From contig JAPWDM010000043.1 in assembly GCA_035578155.1 (NCBI GenBank), positions 1,672,419 through 1,736,418 on the forward strand: DNA of 64,000 bases. The letters are read 5' to 3'. Each line of letters begins with the position of its first letter. The first letter of the stretch is position 1. Below the pieces are notes generated by a model that worked only from the letters and a program-made list of their open reading frames with translations, searched no databases and was not told the DNA's origin. The position numbers and the translations under genes were made by a program. Below are positions 45,712 to 55,645 of the stretch, piece after piece. The DNA comes from Brachynemurus nebulosus. Lineage: Eukaryota > Arthropoda > Insecta > Neuroptera > Myrmeleontidae.

Positions 45712-46333
45712 TCAAACTAGATTAATTCGGCACTCGCCAATGTGTGCGTCTTTACTTTCCTGATTTTCTGACTCTATTTTTTCGTCTTGTATTGTTAAGC
45801 TTGTGTTTGAAATATATTGTTCTTCGTTCTTTCTTTGTTTTACTTGTTCTTTTCTTTCTACGGTTTTATTCTTACTTTCTTTTAAAATTTTCTTTTCTCT
45901 TCTTTTTCTTATCCATTTTTCTTTTTCTTCTTGTTTTTGCTCCTTTTCGTATTCTTTTTTTTTTTGTCATATACGTTATCCAACTTTCACTAGTAACAGC
46001 TCAACGTAATTGCTCTTTTTCGCGTCATCTTTTAATTTCTAATTCGGGCCAAAATAAAGCGCGTTTAAAAGATGACGGAATCCTCGTGTTTCTAAAAACA
46101 GCTGCAGAAATCGCTGAATAAGATTGTAGACAATTTGAAGAGGTAGATGGTGTACGACATGCAGTTGAACAGATATTTTCTCCAATGAAAGGAAAAATGA
46201 ACTGTAATCTGGCACTACCAATTGTGGATAACCATTCATAAACATTTGTGTCCATTACTGGATCGGATAATATTTTTAAACAATTACCAACAGAAAATGA
46301 AAAGTTATATAACCTATAACTATAAAATACCAA
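45712..46333 (-). pseudogene. Decayed C-terminus of a pogo/Tigger-like transposase
   Basis: On the minus strand a frame ending near 46025 carries IPSSFKRALFWPELEIKR. Beyond two in-frame TGA codons come AVTSESWITYMTKKK and, after a shift in an 11-A run, a Lys/Glu-rich coiled tail of about 84 residues ending at 45712. The order (ALFWPEP-like motif, TS-W-x-YH segment, charged coiled tail) is what I recall for the C-terminus of insect pogo/Tigger transposases. The DDE core is not seen; 46334-46819 is too short for it, so the copy is internally deleted. Strand and position fit it as the gene of the enclosing element. Confidence 0.55.
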
Positions 46334-47024
46334 AATACAGAAAACGATAAGGAACCCCAGTAATGGACAAAGTGTCCATGACTGGATCAGTATGTATAAG
46401 TTGCACCAGTCATAAACAATACATAATATATATCAAATGATATTTAAGTGGTTTCAAGAAAATTAGACTATAATACATATTCCAGATAAATATATAAACT
46501 GAAAATACATTGTTATTTAAAATTAAGTATATACTTTTTTTATAAGATAATAATTATAATTTATAAGATTCATTTGCAACAACTTTCTTATAAATAACGT
46601 AAAATTTTTTCATCAATTGTCATCGCTCCTAGTATAATAACCACTTTCATAAAAACTACTTAGCTTATAGATTTCAAATTTCAATATTATAGTATGAGAA
46701 CTATCACAATTCTCATGCGCTGCTTCTAGTAGAAATAAACCTAGTTTGCTTATTTTTCATCTTCAATGTTCAAAACGTCCATTATGGGTACACTGTCCAT
46801 AACTGGTGCTTTTACGTTATGTTATACCTTTCCAAGGGCATTCATTATATACTTTAACAAACTAGGTATTGCCGCGCATTCACTATTATAGAACTACGCA
46901 TGCGCTTATAACTGTAACAGGAGCAACAAAAAAGGGAAAAATATAACTTATGAGAGAGGTTCAAAATTAACTTACGAGAGGCTTATAACTTATAAGAGGA
47001 TAACTTATAAAGGGTTTTACTATA

Positions 47025-47720
47025 ATTTTAAAATTTTTATAATATAGCAAAAACATTTACTATTATTTCCTACACATTAAATTATAGAGCAGGTGGTATA
47101 GGCGCAGTCGTTCCGAATTAATTTGAATCGAATTTTCTTACTAAAGTCAGTTCAGGAGACAGATGGTAAACTGATCGGGTATTGTTTAAAATTGTTTTAC
47201 CTATAACAAACGGAAAAATAACATTTTGAAATCAGACAAAATTTTCTTTATACTTCTTTTCCATCCATTTCTAACAAGAAATATTCAGTAACATTTTTTT
47301 TGTCAAGTTGATACTTTGGATGTTATTAATTTTTAAGAATTAAAAAAAAAAAAAAAATATTTCCCGTTTTTTGATGCTGCTAAAGTATAATAGATATCAT
47401 CTTTATCGTAGTTTTCCGCGTAACATAGTGAAATTTCAAAGACAATTTTAAGTTCAAATTAATTTTTCTCGGAGCTTTAAAAAATTTTTAGACATGCTTA
47501 ATATTTATGTACTTATTAAATATCTCTTAATTAAATATCTTCTTTGAGGGCCCAGGTCAATGGGAAACTTTCATCCGATCTCGATAGCATTTGAACAAAA
47601 GATCAAGATTCGTGAAGCTATTAATTCTCGGCACTTTTTGGGATCGCATAATATCGAGGGACAATTTAAACTTCATATTTCATTTTTCACGAATTTCTGA
47701 TAGCATTTAAGAAAAATGTG
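47025..47720. other. AT-rich stretch, no gene seen
   Basis: No coding frame or element end was found. 47340-47356 is an A run. Confidence 0.5.
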
Positions 47721-48326
47721 GTAAAAATTAGTGATGGGAATAATCGTATGATTTCAATAATCGATTATTTTTAATCGAGTGATTTTAATAATCGATTAAT
47801 CATTCGATTATTCTTATTGATTATTTTCATTCGATTATTTTATCGATTATTTTCATTCGATTATTTTTATCGATTATTTTCATCCGATTATTTTTGTCGA
47901 TTATTTTCATTTGATTATTTTTATGGACTATGTTTCATTCGATTATTATTATCAATTATTTATCGATTATATTATTTAGTTATTGAGATGCGATAAAAAA
48001 TTAAATTTTGATTTTGTAATTTTTCGGAATTCTTTTATTGTTATTTTTATTTTCAAATTCAAACCTATAATACAATATTATTTACTTATATGAACCATAA
48101 TCCACCTTTCAGTTGTTTTGTTTTTAGGTGGTTTATCATATTCAAAAATCTATTTCTTATAATATTAATGTCCATTAGAGATTAAACCATTATACCTATT
48201 CTGTGCCCATTACTAATTACAGTATTATCGGTTTTTCCATTTTAATAGTCAGCACTTTAACACGTTGACGGTCATAATCTATAATGACGAAACACCCCAC
48301 TAGCACAGTATTTTGACAACTAGTAC

Positions 48327-48396
<70 letters not shown>

Positions 48397-48848
48397 TGTT
48401 GACGTAGTACAGCGTTGTGTCATAGTTAGTTAGGTTTTACTTGACGGTGCAAATACAGCGCTCATGACCATTAACGTATCAATAAGGAAGCACCCCTGCT
48501 AGGTTGTACTATTCATCTTATGCAAAATATCGCCAATCATAGTTATCATAAAACCTTTTTTTTATTTAAACTGTTGTCTGTTTTCAATAGATATGACGAT
48601 TGACGACTCACTAAATAATTATTACCTGATATTTTGTAGGATTACTTAAAAGAATCGAATTTGTTTTATCTCGAGATATTTTTAAAACTGTTCGACTGAA
48701 AAATAATCGAATGACTCAATATCTCGAGATATTTTTTTAAAATCATTCGAATGGAAAATAATCGAATGATTTTATTATATCTCGAGATATTTTAATAATC
48801 GAATGATCGATTAATTTTCATTCGATTATGCCTATCACTAGTAAAAAT
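47721..48848. mobile_element. hAT element (47729-48840) with ATTCGATTATTTT repeats
   Basis: The end TAGTGATGGGAATAATCG pairs with the right end, which reads TAGTGATAGGCATAATCG in reverse complement. The perfect octamer GTAAAAAT flanks both sides (47721-47728 and 48841-48848). Next to the left end a 26-bp unit (ATCGATTATTTTCATTCG...) is repeated about eight times (47745-47960). The right subterminal zone has scattered ATAATCGAATGA copies and CTCGAGATAT repeats. There is no transposase. Confidence 0.9.
48331..48392. repeat. (TA)n microsatellite
   Basis: About 31 TA units inside the hAT element. Confidence 0.95.
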
Positions 48849-48911
48849 CAGCTCTTCTGTATATTTTACACGGATCTCATATAATATAGCCTGCTGTGTT
48901 CATTTAAAATA

Positions 48912-49115
48912 GTTTATAAATAATAAACAAATATTTTACTTCGCAAAAATACCACTTTTCTTTTGAAACTGTGACAATATTGTTTCGAACCGTCAGTTCA
49001 TTTTCAAACAGAATTCTGTTTGAAAATGAACTGACGGTTCGAAACAATATTGTCACAGTTTCAAAATAAAAGTGGAATTTTTGCGAAGTAAAATATTAGT
49101 TTATTATTTACAAAT
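48912..49115. repeat. Near-perfect 204-bp palindrome without a loop
   Basis: The centre is GAA/TTC at 49013/49014. The two 102-bp arms differ at only about five positions. It contains no frame and shows no clear target duplication. A MITE or a fresh inverted duplication would both fit. Confidence 0.9.
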
Positions 49116-50102
49116 ATGGAATACCATAAAGTAACGCTCAAATCTATTAATATTAAAATAGTTTAGCTTTCTAACAGTGAAAATATTTTTAAAATCGGTT
49201 GTGTATAATTTTTCTGGTGTCCGCGGAATACTTAGGGATCTCATAGAGCATAGCCTTTATCTATCTAAAACATTTTGGCTTTCTATAGGTAAAAAAATTT
49301 TCAAAATCGATTGAATAGTTATTATTGATGTTTTTATGTTTACAAAATCCTGGCGCACCTCATATTCCCTTAAGGAAAAAAATGCCTTTAGAACGAAAAG
49401 AAAATTTAAATTTCTTTTCCATAGAATATTTGTAAAACAACTCAAGAATATACTTCCAAATTTTCAGAACCATATTCGAAGTCGTTCATATTATGTTTTA
49501 GCCTCTGAACTAAAACGTATTCGAGAGCATGTAATAGCATTTGTGGTTTATTCTTATGGTTGTTCAGAATAATTCAAAGTAGTTCAAAAACTTTTCTTAT
49601 GTAATTTTGGCTGCTCTTCCCAATGTTGTAAAAAAGAATAAATTAATTCTAACAAAACTTTTGGACAAAAAGTGCCCAAAAACCTGCTTGTGGTATCCGA
49701 TTTGTCTAGTTGAAGAACTCAGCCAAAATATTGAAATCCAATCTTTTCACCAAATTTCGTAAAAATTAAATGGTTTGTTCGAGGGTTAACATATTCTCAC
49801 ATACATACGGAGAGAGAGAGTTTATTATACACTAGCGGAAAAAATTAAGTTATCAAAAAAAAAATTCCAAATTTTTAGCGATTTTTCGAATGGTTGTATC
49901 TTTGTGAAAAATGGTCGTATCGGAGTCGTAAGCAAAGCAATTTAAAGCAAATACACTGAAAAAAAAAATTTCGAAATTTTTTCGGTTCCTTTTTTTGGTC
50001 CATGGACTTGGAAAAAAATTTTCCGACTTAACCACCATATGGATCGGATAACTTGTTCATTCAGCTTTAATTTGCTTTTTCTTAGAGCTTTATACGACCA
50101 CT
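49116..50102. other. Old repeat debris, no gene seen
   Basis: 49610-49800 is a piece of repeat family C (TTTCACCAAATTTCG, reverse sense), ending at a short (AG)n run at 49809. The rest is AT-rich and unrecognised. Confidence 0.5.
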
Positions 50103-50395
50103 TCTCGCTGAGATATCGTACTTTAAATGGAAAAGGATCATTTCGTCTTTAATCATCAATATCTCAGCAACCAATGATCACACAGAAAATTGAACGAGTG
50201 TTTTAAAAACTCGAATAAATTCTCTATAAAGATAAGCCATTGTTTTTTCAGAAAAATTTTTTTTTGCATACTCTACATGAATTTGAAAAATCAAAAAGAG
50301 ATTTTGGTGGCTTTTTTGAAAATCAAGCGCTGAATTAAAAATTTCGAGAAAACCATTAATGTTAAGAGTAGGATGGCTAGGCCGGTTCTACCGCA

Positions 50396-50464
50396 CAGTA
50401 AAACCCCAATTTTCCGGACTACTTTTTGACAGTGTTTAGAACCGTGTAGTTTGGGGTCCTAGTG
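50396..50464. mobile_element. 69-bp Tigger-like MITE in the left arm
   Basis: The ends CAGTAAAACCCCAA and, in reverse complement, CACTAGGACCCCAA, with GACTACTTTTTGACAGTG inside. The mirror copy is at 62491-62559. CAGTAAAACCCC ends are typical of Tigger-type elements. Confidence 0.6.
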
Positions 50465-50745
50465 TACCTCATGTATGGATTGACCTTTGACCCGGCAGGT
50501 ACCGAGTACATGTATCAAAGTTTGTTGTTGACATTTGACCCCAACACTCGCTCATACCGTTGGCCTTGAAATTCCCCAGACATGAGTCATCACCTCAACA
50601 ACCACACAAGTCGTTAACCCATTATGAGTCATCACAATTTAGTTATCACAATTTGGATTTGTGTTAACCCATTTTCCGCCATAGTTTTTGAATGCAAACC
50701 CGACGCATGCGCAGACTGAATTTTAGGCCAAAATTTGATAGATGG

Positions 50746-51175
50746 GGTACACTACCGCGTCAAAATGTGGGGAATACCCTAACTCGGGGGTGGCCCCAAA
50801 CTTTTGACACCGTACTGTACTTAAATTTTTTGTACACTGCCGTGTCAAAAGTGCGGCCCCCCTCACCAAAAAGGTATCCGTTCACTTTTTGAAGCGTACT
50901 GTACTTATTACATGCAAACCTTCGCCTTTAACCTAACTTAATTGCGTCATTTTAAACGAAAGGTACACTACTGCGTCAAAAATGTGGGATTACCCTAACC
51001 CAAGGGGTGGTCCCAAACTTTTGACACCGCACTGTACTTAAATTTTTGGTACACTGCCGTGTCAAAAGTGTAGACCCCCCTAACCAAAAAGTTGTCCGAT
51101 TACTTTTTGAAGTGTACTGTGCTTATTACGTGCAAAGCTAGGCCTCACTTAATTGCGTTATCTTAAACGAAAATC
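50746..51175. repeat. Tandem duplication, period 216 bp, in the left arm
   Basis: The block from GGTACACTACCGCGTC (50746) to about 50960 is repeated from 50962 on with some divergence. Each unit has two sub-repeats of TACACTRCCGYGTCAAAA. The right arm has a single copy (55680-55890). Confidence 0.85.
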
Positions 51176-51206
51176 CGGAGGCCCCTAAATTTTGTGGGGG
51201 CACAGT

Positions 51207-52447
51207 ACCAAGCGCTACCGCAAAACTAACTTCATACTCCAGGGTCCAGACTCCAGATTTCTGACCGCTACTGTACTGCCGGAAATTTGGGTGTCAACTG
51301 TAACTCGGGATTTTTTGTATATGTGTCAGCACTTTATAAGATGTTTATTTAGTAAAAAACTCGTGACTTTTTATACGGTTTGAGTTTGTTTATTTAATAT
51401 TTTTTAGCTGACTCAGGATGATATGTTTGCAAATAGGTACATATATTATATTAATATAATATCACATATAATATATAACGGATGTGTATTTAATATTTTT
51501 AATGGATGTTTTCTTATACAGGGTGTATCATGAAATATGCTTTTCAGTTAGAATAGTAAATATAATTGGATTTTTTAATACTTTTATAGGTTAACGAAAG
51601 AAACTTCTTGCTGTAAAACAATAGGGGAATTCAGGGTAATAAATAAATAAAACGCACATATTTTTTTTTTTTAATTTTATTTATGAAATATGTATACAGA
51701 AATTAAATTGCTTAAATCTATATATTATTTAAAATCTACTTATTTTCCATATAAAAATTTTTTAAAAGAATACAATTTTCTAGTGAACAAATTTTGTCAG
51801 AATGAAGCATACAACGTCTTGAATAATATTCATCTCGCAGAATGGAAATCTTCGGTACATCAAATATTTCTTCCAAATTCAAAATCCACGGCTGGTTTTC
51901 GATACCATCAAACAAATTTGAAATCCATTTCTTCTTTTCACTGCCCTTGACGTATATGACATCATACTTCTTTAATATATGTAGGTTTCAATACGGTATG
52001 AAGTTTTTTGTATGGAATAAATCCATATGACCAAGGTATCCCATGCCAATTTCGACAAAGCCAACGTGCAGCAGCCCGTTCATATTTCTTCAGCAACTCG
52101 TTGAAATCAAACGGTGCGTCGAATATAAGATGTAATATTTCAACCGAATTTTCCGCAGCAATACCAACTTCTTTAAAATAAAATTCGTTGTTAGCTCCTT
52201 GATAGCCTTGTATATCAAGAAACGCTTTTTTTTTTACCACCGCACCGCCGTAGAACTGAAATTATTCACACAATCCTCAACTTTATATAGAATAATTAAA
52301 ACTGGTGAGGATAGTTAGTTAATTTGTGGGATGTATTCGAAAATGGCTACTAATAGCTATTGCTAGTTTACAATCAAATTACAAACTGTTAATAATATTC
52401 AACACATTGATGAGTACCATGTTCTTTTCACTTTAAGACCTAGTGAT
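51207..52447. other. 1.24-kb segment present only in the left arm
   Basis: In the right arm the flanking blocks are contiguous (near 55645), so this piece was either inserted here or lost there. It holds the frame at 51736-52240. No inverted ends or clean target duplication were seen at its edges. Confidence 0.65.
51736..52240 (-). pseudogene. Frameshifted small protein with RNase H-like flavour
   Basis: From an ATG at 52240 (MVKKKAFLDIQGY...) 92 codons run to a stop at 51962. The reading sense continues in the next frame (YDVIYVKGSEKKKW...) to a stop at 51736, giving about 165 residues with one shift near 51965. The AFLDIQGYQ opening, the ARWLCRNWHGIPWSYGFIPY block and the DVIYVKGSEKKKW block are typical of a family I recall from arthropod genomes as uncharacterised, repeat-associated proteins, possibly with a nuclease-like fold. 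I cannot assign a function. Its only context is the left arm of the foldback. Confidence 0.45.
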
Positions 52448-52744
52448 TTAAGGAATGCTAAATTTTCGGGTAAAATGTGTTGTTGCTTAAATGTTTTACG
52501 TCTAATGATCTTAGGTTTCGAAAACCCTTTGCTATGTGGGCTAGCGGTGAACTGCTCTGCACTGTAAATTAACATGGTTCGAAATGCAATTGTTTTACCA
52601 CGAAAGTATAATTTTCAACGAAAGAGATGTTAACTCTTTGATAACCACCGGTAAATAGATAATATTTTATGTAAGTTCAACTATTTTATACCCTTTAACC
52701 ATGATAAAGTGTATGAGCTGGAGTATAACTCAGCAAATTATATA

Positions 52745-53010
52745 GCGGTGGTGACGTAACACAGAAATGCGGTGGTTGTGTTGCGGTTGCAGCGGTTGTG
52801 TGGTGGTAGCGGTGGTTTATGTGTGGCGGTTGTGGTGGTTTTGTGGTGGTGGCGGTGGTTGTGTGGCGGTTGTGGTGTTTGTGTGTTGGTGGCAGTGGTG
52901 TTTGTGTGGCGGTGACAGTGGTGTTTGTGTGGTGGTGGTGATGGTTTTATGTGGCGGTTGTGGCGGTGGCGGTTTTTGTGTGGCGGTTGTCGTGATAGCG
53001 AGGTAGCAGC
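52745..53010 (+). repeat. GGT/GGC-rich zone in the left inner arm
   Basis: An imperfect array of GTGGCGGTTGTGGTGGTT-like units. Its complement (CCACCGCCACAACCACC-like) lies in the right arm at 55090-55330. The Gly- or Cys/Val-rich and Pro/His/Thr-rich frames read through it are repeat artefacts. Confidence 0.9.
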
Positions 53011-53124
53011 GGTGTTTGCCGCTGAAGTGAACAACTTATCATTAATTCAATCGAAGCAGCAATTTACTGTAGACAATGAATCGGTGGTGACATCTCGCGG
53101 TGTGTGTTGAACGCAGTATCTAAA

Positions 53125-53991
53125 TTAATCATCATCATAATCGCTAGCATCTTCTTTATCAGTTTCATCCAGATAATCACCTAGTGGCTCAATAACATCA
53201 GCCTTTTGAAGTTCACGGAGTATAGAGAATATTTCTTGACCGACAGTAGTTTCTTGTAAAGCATCTAACCCTTCGATTAAAGCTTCACGATCGTCAACGT
53301 TAAACAACATGTTTTTATTTTCCTCTAAACTTCGAATAATATTGAGTATTTTTTCACCAGTCTCTGAAGTCTCGTATAAACGTCGTAAATCATCTATTAA
53401 AGTATTAGGATTATGCCAGTATTTTATTTTTTTCGATTGCCCATTAGCACTTTCAAAATCTTTCGAACCGTTGTATTTGATACGCTTTGCAAGTAGTTCT
53501 TGGTCCGTTGAATTGACTGGACGTTTCATTGCTATTCGTTCATTTGAATTCTCACCTTTATTTTGAGTATCTTTGATTAATAAAATATCCAAAAGAGTTT
53601 GCAGAGCTGTAGTTAACTTGGGAATGATAACATTTCCACTATCAGAAGTGGTTAAAACCCTGTTATTAGACTCATCGCTTGGTGTGTAAACATTATTTTG
53701 ATTTCTTAAATTATTAAATTTAGTTTGAATTGCTTTTGATGCAGCTTTAATTCTTTGTTCAAGTGAATTGGACCTTCCTTCAACTTTATTGTCTCGAAAT
53801 TCACAATCAACATCATTCCTCCCGGTATCATAACTAGATAAGTTATCAGTGGTGTCTAATGCTTGTCTTTTTAGCGGATCAAGAGAGTAACTATTTTCAA
53901 AACTTTTTGGTGAAAATTCCCGCATATGTGTATCTCTTATATGACGTGAAAGAGAATCTTTCCGCGAGAAGCTTTTATAGCACTGCGTACA
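53125..53991 (-). CDS. C2H2 zinc-finger protein with acidic tail, loop gene of the foldback
   Basis: A continuous frame covers a single C2H2 finger (CTQC...H-x4-H, coded by 53991-53926) and then 266 residues from the Met at 53925. The body is polar, with two leucine-rich segments (about residues 102-116 and 172-240, counted from Met 53925) containing a repeated theme ETSETGEKILNIIRSLEE / QETTVGQEIFSILRELQ. The last 18 residues are very acidic (ends DYDDD). The frame is open upstream to a stop at about 54044, so a first exon is needed; a candidate is at 54061-54150. The internal repeat theme resembles TFIIS N-terminal/LW-type helices only in appearance. Function is unknown; a DNA-binding, element-encoded regulator would fit finger plus acidic tail. 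Confidence 0.55.
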   Translation of the reverse strand, partial: CTQCYKSFSRKDSLSRHIRDTHMREFSPKSFENSYSLDPLKRQALDTTDNLSSYDTGRNDVDCEFRDNKVEGRSNSLEQRIKAASKAIQTKFNNLRNQNNVYTPSDESNNRVLTTSDSGNVIIPKLTTALQTLLDILLIKDTQNKGENSNERIAMKRPVNSTDQELLAKRIKYNGSKDFESANGQSKKIKYWHNPNTLIDDLRRLYETSETGEKILNIIRSLEENKNMLFNVDDREALIEGLDALQETTVGQEIFSILRELQKADVIEPLGDYLDETDKEDASDYDDD

Positions 53992-54060
53992 CTCGAAAAT
54001 TATAATAGATGTGTAAAGTTCAACTAGTCTTACAAGATTAATTCAGAATTGTGTTAGCGA

Positions 54061-54150
54061 TTACTTATATACTTCCATTGTTTCATCAGTGGCAGTAAAA
54101 GTGGTCCACAGATCACTTATACTTAACTCTACACCGTGTTGTTCAGACAT
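54061..54150 (-). CDS. Candidate first exon of the zinc-finger gene (29 codons)
   Basis: An ATG at 54150 opens MSEQHGVELSISDLWTTFT... and reaches a stop 29 codons later. GT dinucleotides near its end (GTAATC at about 54064) and AG sites before 54010 could splice it to the finger exon; the only in-phase pair I find leaves a 36-nt intron, which is very short. So either the splice is unusual or the frame is disrupted. Confidence 0.3.
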   Translation of the reverse strand: MSEQHGVELSISDLWTTFTATDETMEVYK

Positions 54151-54200
54151 TTTGCCAATACACTGCCAATTTCTGTTTCAGCACTTCATTTAAATAATTT

Positions 54201-54344
54201 ATGAGTTACAACCACGAAAAACCACCGCCACCACCACCACCGCCACCGCCGCCGCCGCCGCCGTCACCGCCACCACCACCACCACAACCCCAACACAACT
54301 ATAAAATATTTATTCCCACACAGCTACAAATTAAGTTACTTTGA
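54201..54344 (+). CDS. Poly-proline micro-frame, 47 aa
   Basis: It begins MSYNHEK, then 13 prolines, Ser and 6 more prolines, then QPQHNYKIF and a short hydrophobic end before TGA at 54342. It starts 50 bp from the divergent ATG at 54150. The proline tract is coded by mixed CCA/CCG, so it may be just a CCN microsatellite related to the arms. No function is claimed. Confidence 0.25.
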   Translation: MSYNHEKPPPPPPPPPPPPPPSPPPPPPQPQHNYKIFIPTQLQIKLL

Positions 54345-54383
54345 AGCAACCACACCTTCATATGATCAGTGTTTATACACCAC

Positions 54384-54595
54384 AACCAATGGAAAATATC
54401 AAATAAACATTAACATTTATTTATAACAACATGGCCGGCGATGCAAAGAGGCATAATGCATATTTTGAGTATTCAATTAAAACATTAGATATACCGCTGA
54501 TTAACAGGTACTGACCAGTTCTACTGTTACTCAAAATATACATTATGCCTCATTACATCGCTGGTCATTGTGTTATAAATAAATGCTAATATTGG
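54384..54595. repeat. Inner hairpin with facing ATG starts
   Basis: 54384-54474 is inverted at 54524-54595, sharing AACCAAT..., CATTTATTTATAACA and GCGATG-AA-GAGGCATAATG. Each arm carries an in-phase ATG reading inward (54431 plus, about 54566 minus) with similar peptides M(A/T)(G/S)D..RHN.YFE, each followed by a GTA that could be a splice donor. Confidence 0.6.
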
Positions 54596-54659
54596 TTTGA
54601 GAAACCGTGGAATTGGTCAGTACCTATTATGTGGTAGTCAGGTGACTGATTTTACTAAA

Positions 54660-54887
54660 TTATTTGCAATTGCAGCGGCTTTTACATGTGGTACAGTTTA
54701 CAGAATTGCAAACACAGTTTGGAAATGGCATCATACATCGTGTACAACACATGCAAATTCGTTTTTCATTTCGACACCTATCACAATGCTCGTAGAAGGA
54801 ACACTTACACTGTGACGGTTGAAATTTATAAATACCACAAATCGGCATGTTGCTGTTGTTGTTTATCCAATGAAACTTAACCAACAT
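54660..54887 (-). CDS. Cysteine-rich small protein, 62-75 aa
   Basis: The frame starts at 54887, or more plausibly at an internal ATG at 54848. The 62-residue form holds 15 cysteines in CxC, CxxC and CC patterns (PSQCKC, HCDRC, CMCCTRC, NCVCNSVNCTTC, RCNCK at the end). Such density suggests metal binding or disulfide knots. There is no signal peptide in the short form. It lies in the loop of the foldback and is read in the same direction as the zinc-finger gene. I do not recognise the family. Chance is possible for so short a frame, but 15 cysteines in 62 is far from random composition. Confidence 0.4.
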   Translation of the reverse strand: MLVKFHWINNNSNMPICGIYKFQPSQCKCSFYEHCDRCRNEKRICMCCTRCMMPFPNCVCNSVNCTTCKSRCNCK

Positions 54888-55645
54888 ATGATATTCGGTT
54901 AATAATTCAGTTGTATTTATAGTATTTTAACCGAATTTTTCCAATATTTTATCTAAAATTGATATTTAATAATCTTCCATGATAAGAGCAGGGAACAAAA
55001 ACGTCTATCAGTACCGATTCATTGTCTACAGTAAATTGCTGCTTCGATAGCATTAATGATAAAGTTGTTCACTTCAGCTGCAAACACCGCTGCTACCTCG
55101 CCACCCCCACAACCGCTACACAACCAACACACAAACACAACCGCCACCGCCACACAACCGCCATACAACCGCCACACAACCAACACACAAACACCACCGC
55201 CATCTCCACACAAACACCACTGCCACCACTACAAAACCACCTAAAACCGCCACACAAAGATCGCCACCGCCACACATATACCACCGCCACCACCACACAA
55301 CCGCCACAATCGCAACACAACCACCGCATTTGTGTGTTACGTCACCACCGCTATATAATTTGCTGAGTTATACTCCAGCTCATACACCTTATCATGGTTA
55401 AAGGGTATAAAATAGTTGAACTTACATAAAATATTATCTATTTACCGGTGGTTGTCAAAGAAACATCTCTTTCGTTGAAAATTATACTTTCGTGGTACAA
55501 CAATTGCATTTCGAACCATGTTAATTTACAATTCAGAGCAGTTCACCGCTAGCCAACATAGCAAAGGATTTTCGAAACTTAAGGTCATTAAACGTGAACC
55601 ATTTAAGCAACAACACATTTCACCCGAAAATTTAGCATTCCTTAA

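Larger units (their letters stand above)
42234..46821. mobile_element. pogo-like element (42236-46819) with repeated terminal motif
   Basis: The perfect inverted end ACGTAAAAGCACCAGTTATG (continuing GACAG) lies at 42236 and 46819, with TA outside each. Its inner part CCAGTTATGGACA recurs, often slightly changed, at about 42449, 43840, 43856, 46240, 46356, 46368, 46407 and 46780. The ends match 10556-11995 at 17 of 24 positions. A decayed pogo-type transposase C-terminus lies inside on the minus strand. A hAT element and repeat R copy 3 are inserted in it. Confidence 0.75.
42127..47024. mobile_element. Tigger-like element (42129-47022), TA-flanked, host of further insertions
   Basis: The left end CAGTAGAACCCCTTACATAAG pairs imperfectly with the right end, which reads TAGTAAAACCCTTTATAAG in reverse complement; both then share GCCTCTC(A/G)TAA. 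TA flanks both sides. CAGTA(G/A)AACCC ends with TA targets are typical of Tigger/pogo elements. Only about 100 bp (left) and 200 bp (right) of its own sequence remain visible outside the nested pogo-like element. Confidence 0.55.

Noticed and set aside
45744..46121. 125-codon plus-strand Phe/Leu-rich frame resembling a membrane protein
   Set aside because: It is the complement of the Lys/Glu-rich tail of the pogo-type transposase remnant; the minus strand explains it better.
52738..53034. Pro/His/Thr-rich and Gly/Cys-rich frames in the foldback arms
   Set aside because: Produced by the GGT/ACC repeat in any reading; also at 55019-55366.
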